NCBI GenBank assembly: GCA_903934745.1
Contig: CAIZOZ010000461.1
Coordinates: forward strand, 1 to 5,478
Reading direction: 5' to 3'
Source: an uncultured cyanobacterium
GTDB taxonomy: Bacteria > Cyanobacteriota > Cyanobacteriia > PCC-6307 > Cyanobiaceae
DNA: 5,478 nucleotides
Shown: piece by piece, positions 1-5,478 of the stretch
Layout: every line of letters begins with the position of its first letter
How positions within the stretch are numbered: the stretch's first letter is position 1
Program-made: the position numbers and the translations under genes
The notes under the pieces: model-generated
What the model was told of the DNA's origin: nothing
Seen by the model: the letters and a program-made list of their open reading frames with translations, nothing else
Database searches by the model: none

Positions 1-1
1 G

Positions 2-463
2 ATCGCCATCCGGCAACAACGCCCAGCCCTGCTGCAGGAGCTGGGCACATGGCCGGAGCGCCATCCGGCCACCCTGCTGCTGGCCAACTTCGAGGCCACC
101 GCCTCCCGCCTGATCACCTTGGTGGGGGGGTTGGTGCGTGAGTCCCCCACCCTCCAGGATCCCCAGCTGGTGGTACAGCTGCACCAAGCTGAAGCGGACT
201 TGCTTGAGAGCATGGCTGGCCATCTGGGCCTATGGGAACGGCAGATCCGCGGTCGCAGGGGCCTGCCCGAGCCGCCAGAAACCCGGCTGCAGCCCCCGCC
301 CAGCTGGCAGGAGCTGGGCAGGGAGCTCAACGATCCCAGCGCCAACTCAGCCTCCCTGGAGCTACTCGAGCGGATCGCCAGCCGGCTGATGCTCTGCCGC
401 CAGGCTGAGCAGGCCATCCGCGATGGCGAAGCCCACTGGTCGACAATCCTGGGAAGGAGCTGA
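2..463 (+). CDS. FUSC-family-like membrane protein, C-terminal soluble part (5' end outside window)
   Basis: The frame is open from the left edge, so this is the 3' end of a longer gene; the TTG at 119 is not a convincing start because similarity begins upstream of it. The 153 visible residues contain no membrane segment and look mostly helical (Leu/Glu/Gln/Arg rich). No motif names the family directly. The assignment rests on similarity to the protein at 4171-5229: residues 3-40 align without gaps to its residues 205-242 with 11 identities (R.QR, ELG, HP, LI), and residues 121-150 align to its residues 322-351 with 8 identities, including ASRL and a late Trp. Both proteins end almost at the same point. 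I infer a paralogous FUSC/aromatic acid exporter-type protein whose six-helix membrane part lies upstream. The stop is 9 bp before the next gene, so it is probably the same operon. It could instead be a stand-alone protein sharing only the soluble domain. Confidence 0.62.
   Translation: MAIRQQRPALLQELGTWPERHPATLLLANFEATASRLITLVGGLVRESPTLQDPQLVVQLHQAEADLLESMAGHLGLWERQIRGRRGLPEPPETRLQPPPSWQELGRELNDPSANSASLELLERIASRLMLCRQAEQAIRDGEAHWSTILGRS
454..459 (+). promoter_or_regulatory. Possible ribosome binding site for the channel gene
   Basis: AAGGAG lies in the last codons of the preceding gene, 13 nt before the ATG at 473. The spacing is longer than the usual 5-9 nt, so it may act only weakly. It is the only clear Shine-Dalgarno-like sequence found ahead of any start in the window. 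Confidence 0.35.
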
Positions 464-472
464 ACCAAGCCG

Positions 473-1321
473 ATGGCCGTGATCAGCCGCCTGCTGCAAC
501 AGCGCCATGCCTTCTACCGAGGCCTTCTGGCAGTGGAGGTGTTGGCCCTAGTGGGCCTACGCGGCTTGGAGCAGGCACCACGGCTGGTCAGCCTGGTGTA
601 TCTGGTGATCGCCAGCGTCGCCGTACTGCTGGATTCGCCCCTCTTGCCTCAAAACAGACTCGAGCGATCGGTGGGCGAGTCAATTCCCCAGCAACTGAAG
701 CAGCGGCTGCAGAAGGCTTTGCTGCGCCGTCAGCTGGTGGGGTTCGCCTGGATCCTGGCGCTGCTGATCGAGGGGATCTGGCAGACGGCTCTGGTGTTCG
801 ACCCAGCTCTGGCCACTCAGCTCAGTGTGGTGCATTTGGTGATCTGGCTGCTGCTGATGCTGCAGCTGCTCTGGAACCTGATCAATGCCCTCGCCGAAGA
901 GCCACTGTTCAATGGCGACCTGCTGATGGGCGCCGCGGCCGGTTATCTGCTGGTGGGATTCACCGGCGGCATCGTGCTCAACTCGCTCCTGGTGCTCGAC
1001 CCGGCGGCTTTCAACCTGCCGGACCACGGACACGCCCTGCCCGATGGCATCGGTCATGCGCCGGCCATGCTCGGGGCAGCCTTCGCCAGTCTCACCACCG
1101 TCGGCAGCCCCGTGCTGAAGAACGGAAACCTCACCAGCCTCACCGCCAGCGTGGGTATCACGATCGTGGGCCAGCTCTATGTGGCCATCCTGATCGCCGG
1201 TGTACTGGGCAAGCCGAGGACGCTGGGCAAACCGGGACAGCCAGCTGCCGCACCTGAAGCCGAACACCCCCAGGTCCGCAGAGCCGCTGCACAACTCAGA
1301 CTGCGACGACCAAGGCGCTGA
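473..1321 (+). CDS. Ion channel-like membrane protein (Ion_trans_2 type pore) with altered selectivity filter
   Basis: A 282-residue inner-membrane protein resembling cyanobacterial two-pore-domain/Kv-like potassium channels. Hydrophobic segments fall at about 17-35, 39-55, 88-109, 117-140 and 149-175, followed by a pore helix (about 197-209), a filter position and a last helix (about 224-246). The pore-to-last-helix part keeps family traits: SLTTVG at 206-211 and then IVGQLYVAILIAGVLG at 231-246, which resembles the IGQ-Y-A-L-V pattern of bacterial K+ channel inner helices. The filter itself reads TTVGSPV instead of TTVGYGD, so the Tyr-Gly-Asp that normally coordinates and supports K+ is missing. 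No arginine ladder typical of a voltage-sensing S4 is visible. The protein ends in a basic cytosolic tail (about 247-282, Arg-rich at the end). ATG at 473 gives a sensible N-terminus and lies 9 bp after the previous stop. Ion selectivity cannot be predicted; it may be non-selective, non-conducting or regulatory. Confidence 0.78.
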   Translation: MAVISRLLQQRHAFYRGLLAVEVLALVGLRGLEQAPRLVSLVYLVIASVAVLLDSPLLPQNRLERSVGESIPQQLKQRLQKALLRRQLVGFAWILALLIEGIWQTALVFDPALATQLSVVHLVIWLLLMLQLLWNLINALAEEPLFNGDLLMGAAAGYLLVGFTGGIVLNSLLVLDPAAFNLPDHGHALPDGIGHAPAMLGAAFASLTTVGSPVLKNGNLTSLTASVGITIVGQLYVAILIAGVLGKPRTLGKPGQPAAAPEAEHPQVRRAAAQLRLRRPRR

Positions 1322-1338
1322 ACTGCATCACCGTGGCA

Positions 1339-3129
1339 ATGCGCAACCGCGTCCTGGCCCTGTTGTGGCTCGGGCTCATCCCCGCCCAGCTGGCCCCGGC
1401 TGCGTTGGCTCGGACCCCAACCCAACCCCAGAGCACCAAGCTGCTGGAGCGCAGTTGGCAAAAGCTGGATGCGCAACTGCGGGCGCTCGATCAGCTGCTC
1501 CCAAGCGAGCCCGAGCCACCGGTGGGTGACGTGCTCAGCACCCCCGAGCTGCCGGCCAACCTGATCCGCGCCAACCAGCCCGCCACGGGCCCAATCCAGC
1601 CGGCCGACATGGTGGCCGGCCCACCCCTGGATCTGCCCTCCCCCCAGCAACTCCAGGCCGGCAGCATCGTCAACCTCAGCCTTGAACAGGCCCTGGCCAT
1701 CGCCTTTGCCAACAGCGCCAACCTGCAAGCCCAGCGGGAGCAGGTGGCCGCCGCCCTGGCCCGCTTCCAGGCCTCCATGGGCAGCTACTGGCCCACGATC
1801 AGCGCCTTTGCCAATGGTGGCTACGAGGGCAGCCGCAGCACCACCACCTCCAATAAACCCAACGACAACCTGGGCTTCGGCCCGCTGTTTGCACCCAATG
1901 GGCTGCTCACCCCCGGCCCCAATGGCACCTCCATTCCCACCGCCGGCCCCTTCTACGTGCCCAACGGCGGTTCGGTGGCAGCCAGCTCCGGAGAATGGGG
2001 CCTGGAGGGCGGCCTGCAGCTCAATTACGCCCTACTGGATTTCGCTCGCACGCCCACGGTTCGCGCGGCCCGCGCCAGCTTGGAGCAGCAGCGCAACACC
2101 TACGCCAACCAACTGCGCTCCCTGCAGCTTCAGGTGAGTGAGGCCTACTACTCCCTGCAGCAAGACGAGCAGCTGGTGCGCGTCTACGACGCCAACCTGC
2201 GCAACGACATGGTGATCCTGCAGGACACCCTCGACCTCAAGCAGGCCGGCCTGGTGCCCCGGCTCGATGTGCTGCGTCGCCGGGCGATTCAGGCCGCCGA
2301 CGAAGAGACATTGATCCAGGCGCTGGCCGATCGGGCGGTGGCTCGCCGTCAGCTGGCCGTGACGCTCAACCTGCCGCCCCAGGTGACCCCCAACGCCAGT
2401 GATCCGATCGTGGTGCAACCGCGCTGGCCGCTCGATCTCGAAGCCAGCCTGCTGGCGGCCTACCGGGGCAATCCCGAACTGGAGGCGATCCTGGCGACCC
2501 GCACGGCCTTAGCTCAGCAAAGCCAGGCCACAGCTGCCGGACTGCTGCCAAAACTCTCCCTGTTTGCCAGCGGCGGCGGCAGCAGCTCACAAACCAGCCT
2601 GACCAACTTCGACATTGGGGGAGGAGGCTGCTGCGGCTCCACTGCCCTGCCCCTGAGCACCAGCAGCGGCTGGGACTGGTCGGTGGGTTTGTCCTTCACC
2701 TGGCTGCTGTTTGACGCCGGCACCACGGCCGGCCAGGCCCGGGCGCTGACCAAGCAGGCGGCGGCCACCGCCCAGCAATACGCTGCCAGTCGCAACGACA
2801 TCCGCCTGCGGCTCGAGCAGGCCTTCTTCAACCACGAAGCCAGCCTGGCCAAGCTGAGCTCGGCCCGGCGCGGCGTAGCCGCTGCCCTGGAGGCCTTCCG
2901 TGATGTGCGGCTGCGCTACTTAACCGGCCTCGACAGCGAACTGAACCTCTCGAACACCCAGGATCGTTTGATCAACAGCCTGGTGCAGCGGATCAACGCC
3001 ACGGTGAACGTGAACATCACCTACGCGAAGTTGCTGAAAGAACTGCTGCCGATGCCCCGGGATCCAAACCTGCCGATCCAGCCGCAGCTGCAGCTGCAAC
3101 TCAGCAGCAGCCCCACCACCCAACCCTGA
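1339..3129 (+). CDS. TolC-family outer membrane efflux protein
   Basis: An outer-membrane/periplasmic exit duct of tripartite efflux or type I secretion systems. I prefer ATG 1339 over GTG 1333, which adds only Met-Ala, because it gives a clean signal peptide: MRNR, a hydrophobic core, then ALA at 22-24 before R25. Residues 25-108 are a Pro-rich linker with a short helical stretch. Two outer-membrane-efflux (OEP) repeats follow, about 110-346 and 366-568. Repeat 1 starts with LSLEQALAIAFANSANLQAQ, a typical TolC opening. The repeats show the expected internal duplication: NYALLDF at 229-235 matches FTWLLFDAG at 453-461, each followed by Ala/Arg/Gln-rich helices. The length (596 residues) exceeds the usual 420-500 because of the linker and two long Gly/Ser/Pro-rich surface loops. 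The only two cysteines found are adjacent (431-432). The C-terminus is Gln/Leu/Ser-rich. It sits between a channel-like gene and two FUSC genes, suggesting it serves that exporter. Family assignment is firm; substrate unknown. Confidence 0.93.
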   Translation: MRNRVLALLWLGLIPAQLAPAALARTPTQPQSTKLLERSWQKLDAQLRALDQLLPSEPEPPVGDVLSTPELPANLIRANQPATGPIQPADMVAGPPLDLPSPQQLQAGSIVNLSLEQALAIAFANSANLQAQREQVAAALARFQASMGSYWPTISAFANGGYEGSRSTTTSNKPNDNLGFGPLFAPNGLLTPGPNGTSIPTAGPFYVPNGGSVAASSGEWGLEGGLQLNYALLDFARTPTVRAARASLEQQRNTYANQLRSLQLQVSEAYYSLQQDEQLVRVYDANLRNDMVILQDTLDLKQAGLVPRLDVLRRRAIQAADEETLIQALADRAVARRQLAVTLNLPPQVTPNASDPIVVQPRWPLDLEASLLAAYRGNPELEAILATRTALAQQSQATAAGLLPKLSLFASGGGSSSQTSLTNFDIGGGGCCGSTALPLSTSSGWDWSVGLSFTWLLFDAGTTAGQARALTKQAAATAQQYAASRNDIRLRLEQAFFNHEASLAKLSSARRGVAAALEAFRDVRLRYLTGLDSELNLSNTQDRLINSLVQRINATVNVNITYAKLLKELLPMPRDPNLPIQPQLQLQLSSSPTTQP

Positions 3130-3148
3130 ACGGGCGAAACGAAACCCC

Positions 3149-4174
3149 ATGGTTGCCGCCCTGCCCTCCTTGAGCCCCCTGTGGCGCAACAGTCTGCGGA
3201 TCTGGCTGGCCAGCACCCTGACGATTGGGATCCTGTTCTGGTCTGGGCGCGACCAGGTGCTGGGGCTGGCGCTGGTGATGGCGGTGTTGTTCGTGAACGA
3301 GAACGACCTCACCCCCGCCCGCAGCATCGGCCAACAGGTGGGCGGCGCCTTGATCGGCATCCTCACCGCGATGGTGTTGCATGAGATCTCCACCAACTGG
3401 GTGGTGCTGGGCCTTGCCCTGCTGATCACCGGTGTCCTGGTGCGCAGCCTGGGGCTGCTCAAGGGCCTGAGCACGGGTTACCTGAGCTGTTGGGCCCTGG
3501 AACTGATGCACCACGGCAAGCAGTTCAACTGGGCGCTGATCTTCAACATGACGCTCGCGGTGGTGGTGGGGATCCTGATGGCGCAGATCGCCACCTGGGC
3601 GCTATGGCCCCGCCGCCCCCTGCAGCAGCTGCCCGCCCTGGAAGCCCGGATCGCCAGTCAGCTCAGCCAGCAGATCAGCGCCATGCAGCAGTGGTTAAGC
3701 ACCGGTGGTGCCCCCCCTGCAGCCCTGCGCTCGCAGGATCTGCTGCCCAGTATTCAGCTGTTGCAACAGCTGCGCGACCAAAACCAGGGCCTTCCCATGC
3801 ACGCCCACACCAAACAGCTGCTATCGCGCTGGGCCCAGGCCGGCAGCCTCTGGCGACACGTGTTGCGCCAGTGGCTGCTGCTGGAGCCGCTGCTGCGGCA
3901 GCTGGCCGCCCCACTGCAGCCAGAGAGTCCCCAGCCGCTGCTGTGCAGCTCGCTTGCCGATCTGGCTTGGCGCTTGCAAGCCCAGCCCGCCGCGGCCCCG
4001 CAGCCGAGCCCCTTGAGCCCAGCCCAGCTCTGGCTGGAGGAAGCCGGGCGCCTGGGCGCCCCCCAGCCCCTGCTGCTGGCCATCGGCCAGCAGTTCCAGG
4101 ACCTGCAACAGCTGCTCCACAGTCGAGCCTTACTGCAGGCCTCGCTGCAACAGCCGTTGCAATCGAGCCGATGA
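3149..4174 (+). CDS. FUSC-family inner-membrane half-transporter, first subunit (aromatic acid exporter-like)
   Basis: A 341-residue protein with six hydrophobic segments at about 13-31, 35-50, 61-78, 83-100, 104-120 and 128-152, then a soluble, mainly helical Gln/Leu-rich tail (about 155-341). This is one half of the FUSC/ArAE architecture, in which full proteins of about 650-720 residues repeat a six-helix block plus soluble domain. Family-like features are RSIGQQVGGALIG at 58-70, which corresponds to the conserved R..GT..G motif with Gln in place of Thr; a Gly-Tyr in segment five (110-111); and ALWPRRP at 151-157 closing the last helix, comparable to RLFWPSRAR in the next protein. ATG 3149 lies 19 bp after the tolC stop with no clear ribosome binding site; the first helix begins soon after it, so the start is reasonable. 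The stop overlaps the next ATG. It probably works as a heteromer with that product, exporting organic acids or similar solutes; the substrate is not evident. Confidence 0.82.
   Translation: MVAALPSLSPLWRNSLRIWLASTLTIGILFWSGRDQVLGLALVMAVLFVNENDLTPARSIGQQVGGALIGILTAMVLHEISTNWVVLGLALLITGVLVRSLGLLKGLSTGYLSCWALELMHHGKQFNWALIFNMTLAVVVGILMAQIATWALWPRRPLQQLPALEARIASQLSQQISAMQQWLSTGGAPPAALRSQDLLPSIQLLQQLRDQNQGLPMHAHTKQLLSRWAQAGSLWRHVLRQWLLLEPLLRQLAAPLQPESPQPLLCSSLADLAWRLQAQPAAAPQPSPLSPAQLWLEEAGRLGAPQPLLLAIGQQFQDLQQLLHSRALLQASLQQPLQSSR
4171..4174 (+). other. ATGA stop/start overlap coupling the two FUSC genes
   Basis: The A-T-G-A tetranucleotide contains both the second subunit's ATG and the first subunit's TGA. 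No good Shine-Dalgarno precedes it, so translation of the second subunit probably depends on ribosomes finishing the first, which favours equal amounts of the two proteins. Confidence 0.8.
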
Positions 4175-5229
4175 CCAGCCCAGCCCTGCGGGACGGCCTG
4201 CGGCTCGCCGCCACCGTGACAGTGGTGAACGGCTTCGCCAGCCTCACCGGCCTGCCCTTCGCGCTCTACGCCTCCCTGGCGGTGCTCAGCGTGACCGTGG
4301 GCAACTACGGCAACACCCTCGAACTCGGCCGTCAGCGCCTGGTTGGCACCGCAGTAGGAGCCGTGGTGGTGTTCTTCGGCTACCGGGCTTGGGGGGATCT
4401 GCCGCTGGTGGTGGCGCTGCCATTGGCGCTGCTGCTGGCCCGGTTGATCGCCGGCTCGCTGCGACTCACGGTGGGCTACACCGTGTGCTGCTTCGTGGTG
4501 GTGATGGGCTGGCTGACGCATGACCAGCAGCTCGATAGCTGGATCCCGCTGCGCTTGCTCTGGACCGCATTCGGCATCCTGATGGCCCTGCTCAGCCTGC
4601 GCCTGTTCTGGCCCTCTCGGGCGCGGATCCAGCAGCGGGAGGGATTGCTACAGCTGCTGGTGGACCTGGGTGACACCCTGGAGGGCGTTGCCGGTCACCA
4701 CCCCGAAGCCCACCAGTCCCAATCCCAACGGCGCCGCGAGCTAGGGAGACAGATTCGCAGCTTGCGCATGACCCTGCTGAACCTGCGCGAGCAACGCCAG
4801 GGCGCCCTGCTGGAGCTGGGCAGCCTGGCCCCCCAGCATCCTCTGGCCCGGATGTGGGACCTGCTCGATCAGGCCTGTGAAGCGCTGATCCTCGATCTCG
4901 ATGAGCTGCGGCGCCTGCCGGGACCCGACTGGCAGACCTGGGGGCTGCAGGACGACGCCGCTGCGGGGGCCAACTTTGTGGAAGCCGTGGCCCAGAGGCT
5001 GCTGCTCTGGCAAGAACACCTGCGCAGTTCCTTGCAACTGCAGGCACCGCCGAACTCCCCCAGGCCTGCCCTGCGGCTGGAGGCCTTGCAGACCCCACAC
5101 TCGCTGGCGGCCTACCAACGGCTCACCCCCGACCAGCTGCAACGGCTGGCCTCGCGCCTGGTGGTGCTCAACCGCATCGATCACACCCTGGCGAGCACCG
5201 AGCGGCAATGGCGAGAGTTGGTGGCCTGA
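4171..5229 (+). CDS. FUSC-family inner-membrane half-transporter, second subunit
   Basis: A 352-residue protein. The frame is open back to 3490, but the part before 4171 is out-of-frame reading through the previous gene (Ala/Pro-rich, no membrane segments); ATG 4171 overlaps that gene's TGA as ATGA, the classic translational-coupling arrangement. The membrane block is at about 8-26, 29-45, 57-73, 76-94, 99-116 and 126-147, ending in RLFWPSRAR at 144-152. RLVGTAVGAVV at 56-66 carries the FUSC R..GT..G signature in its usual form. A soluble helical domain of about 155-352 follows, with ELG and HP around 215-223 and ASRL at 327-330, both shared with the partial protein at the left end of the window. 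Together with the preceding protein it amounts to one full-length FUSC transporter split in two. Family membership is confident; it may bind or export aromatic/organic acids, but related plant ALMT proteins are anion channels, so conductance is an alternative. Confidence 0.85.
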   Translation: MTSPALRDGLRLAATVTVVNGFASLTGLPFALYASLAVLSVTVGNYGNTLELGRQRLVGTAVGAVVVFFGYRAWGDLPLVVALPLALLLARLIAGSLRLTVGYTVCCFVVVMGWLTHDQQLDSWIPLRLLWTAFGILMALLSLRLFWPSRARIQQREGLLQLLVDLGDTLEGVAGHHPEAHQSQSQRRRELGRQIRSLRMTLLNLREQRQGALLELGSLAPQHPLARMWDLLDQACEALILDLDELRRLPGPDWQTWGLQDDAAAGANFVEAVAQRLLLWQEHLRSSLQLQAPPNSPRPALRLEALQTPHSLAAYQRLTPDQLQRLASRLVVLNRIDHTLASTERQWRELVA

Positions 5230-5233
5230 GCCC

Positions 5234-5440
5234 TCAGGGGTTGGGCCGCGAAGACCACCAGCGCTCAATCCGATAGAGCAGCACCACCACCAGCACCACC
5301 AGCCAGAACCACAACTCCGGTGGGTTGGCATTGAACAGGATCAGCAGCAGCACCACCTCGCTCACCAGCCAGGGGAACTCTTGCTTCAGCAAGGGGTTAC
5401 GGATCTGAAAAAGAGACCAGAACTTCACTAGGCGGCTCAT
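5234..5440 (-). CDS. Small two-helix membrane protein, unknown function
   Basis: A 68-residue protein I do not recognise. It has a basic, aromatic N-terminus (Arg3, Lys6, Trp8, then QIRNP at 12-16), a first hydrophobic segment at about 24-37, a short turn with NANPPE at 37-42, a second Trp/Val/Leu-rich segment at about 43-56, and a polar C-terminus (RIERWWSSRPNP) with Trp61-Trp62. The charge pattern suggests a hairpin with both ends in the cytoplasm. It is convergent with the FUSC operon, with 4 bp between stop codons. Its ATG overlaps the stop of a gene entering from the right (ATGA), so it is probably the distal gene of a separate minus-strand operon. It is similar in size to the AaeX/DUF1656 partner of AaeAB exporters, but the opposite strand and lack of visible motif match argue against that. 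Codon usage is like its neighbours (GTG/CTG-rich), which supports a real gene. Confidence 0.72.
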   Translation of the reverse strand: MSRLVKFWSLFQIRNPLLKQEFPWLVSEVVLLLILFNANPPELWFWLVVLVVVLLYRIERWWSSRPNP

Positions 5441-5478
5441 GGGGCGGAGTTCGGTTGACGCAGGGAAGGCAGGTTCCA
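5437..5478 (-). CDS. 3' end of an unidentified minus-strand gene
   Basis: Read on the minus strand from the right edge, 13 codons (WNLPSLRQPNSAP) run without a stop to a TGA at 5439-5437 that overlaps the ATG of the small membrane protein gene as ATGA. Thirteen open codons prove little by themselves; the ATGA junction and the absence of any other space for a leader make a real coding end likely. The visible tail is too short to identify a product. Confidence 0.5.
   Translation of the reverse strand, partial: WNLPSLRQPNSAP

Noticed and set aside
680..1294. 204-residue minus-strand open frame opposite the channel gene
   Set aside because: It is His/Gln-rich with no recognisable motif, as expected for the antisense of Leu/Val-rich membrane helices in GC-rich DNA; the plus-strand frame has a convincing channel fold.
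3076..3112. CAGCTG-like short repeats at the end of tolC
   Set aside because: They encode the Gln/Leu/Ser-rich TolC tail (PQLQLQLQLSSS); too short and imperfect to call a microsatellite element.
3711..3718. Seven-C run in the pattern C CCC CCT, a possible -1 frameshift site that would fuse the first FUSC gene to the second gene's frame
   Set aside because: The pattern formally fits, and the -1 frame is open to 5229, but the fused segment from 3719 to 4170 would be non-family low-complexity sequence and would lose the first protein's tail. C-rich slippery sites are weak in bacteria and no strong downstream structure was evident.
3490..4170. N-terminal extension of the second FUSC gene, giving a 579-residue protein
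   Set aside because: This stretch is the out-of-frame reading of the first FUSC gene: Ala/Pro/Arg-rich, no membrane segments, while the other frame encodes clear FUSC helices. ATG 4171 with the ATGA overlap is the natural start.
3754..4521. 255-residue minus-strand open frame across the FUSC junction
   Set aside because: It is antisense of two well-supported overlapping genes, with Cys/Ser/Trp/His-rich low-complexity composition and no domain.
5278..5310. CAC/CAG trinucleotide-like run
   Set aside because: It is explained by Val (GTG) and Leu (CTG) codons in the second membrane segment of the minus-strand small protein; it is not a true tandem repeat.
5234..5440. Small membrane protein as an AaeX (DUF1656) partner of the exporter
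   Set aside because: Size and two helices fit, but it is on the opposite strand, coupled to another gene, and lacks a recognisable AaeX-like sequence pattern.
1..5478. tRNA, rRNA, CRISPR array, insertion sequence, prophage or attachment site
   Set aside because: No repeats with spacers, transposase motifs, cloverleaf-like sequences or flanking direct repeats were seen; practically the whole window is coding.

Overview
The window reads as a gene-dense piece of a GC-rich picocyanobacterial chromosome (Cyanobium or freshwater/coastal Synechococcus type). This is inferred from the strong G/C third-position bias, Leu/Gln/Ala-rich proteins, almost no intergenic DNA, few Shine-Dalgarno sequences and a cyanobacterial-style TolC. 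I saw no HIP1 octamer (GCGATCGC) by eye, which fits picocyanobacteria better than most other cyanobacteria. The assignment is an inference, not proven.

Plus strand, 2-5229: one uninterrupted run of five same-direction genes with gaps of 9, 17 (to the preferred ATG) and 19 bp and one 4-bp ATGA overlap, so very probably an operon whose promoter lies left of the window. In order: (1) the 3' end of a gene whose 153 visible residues align without gaps in two blocks to the C-terminal soluble domain of gene 5, making it a probable FUSC-family paralogue; (2) a six-helix channel-like membrane protein with the pore-loop fold of the Ion_trans_2 (potassium channel) family but a selectivity filter changed from TVGYGD to TVGSPV; (3) a TolC-type outer-membrane efflux channel with a long linker after its signal peptide and two enlarged surface loops; (4) and (5) two FUSC-type (aromatic acid exporter superfamily) half-proteins, each with six membrane segments and a soluble tail, overlapping by ATGA. 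Together (4) and (5) come to 693 residues, about the size of one ordinary full-length FUSC transporter such as AaeB or YccS.

Minus strand, 5478-5234: a 68-residue two-helix membrane protein convergent with the operon (4 bp between the stop codons), preceded with an ATGA overlap by the last 13 codons of another gene entering from the right.

Working model (inference): genes 4 and 5 form a heteromeric inner-membrane exporter that may discharge through the co-transcribed TolC, with the channel-like protein as an accessory or an ion conductor of changed selectivity. No HlyD-type periplasmic adaptor is present in the window. It would have to lie upstream or elsewhere, or the system works without one.
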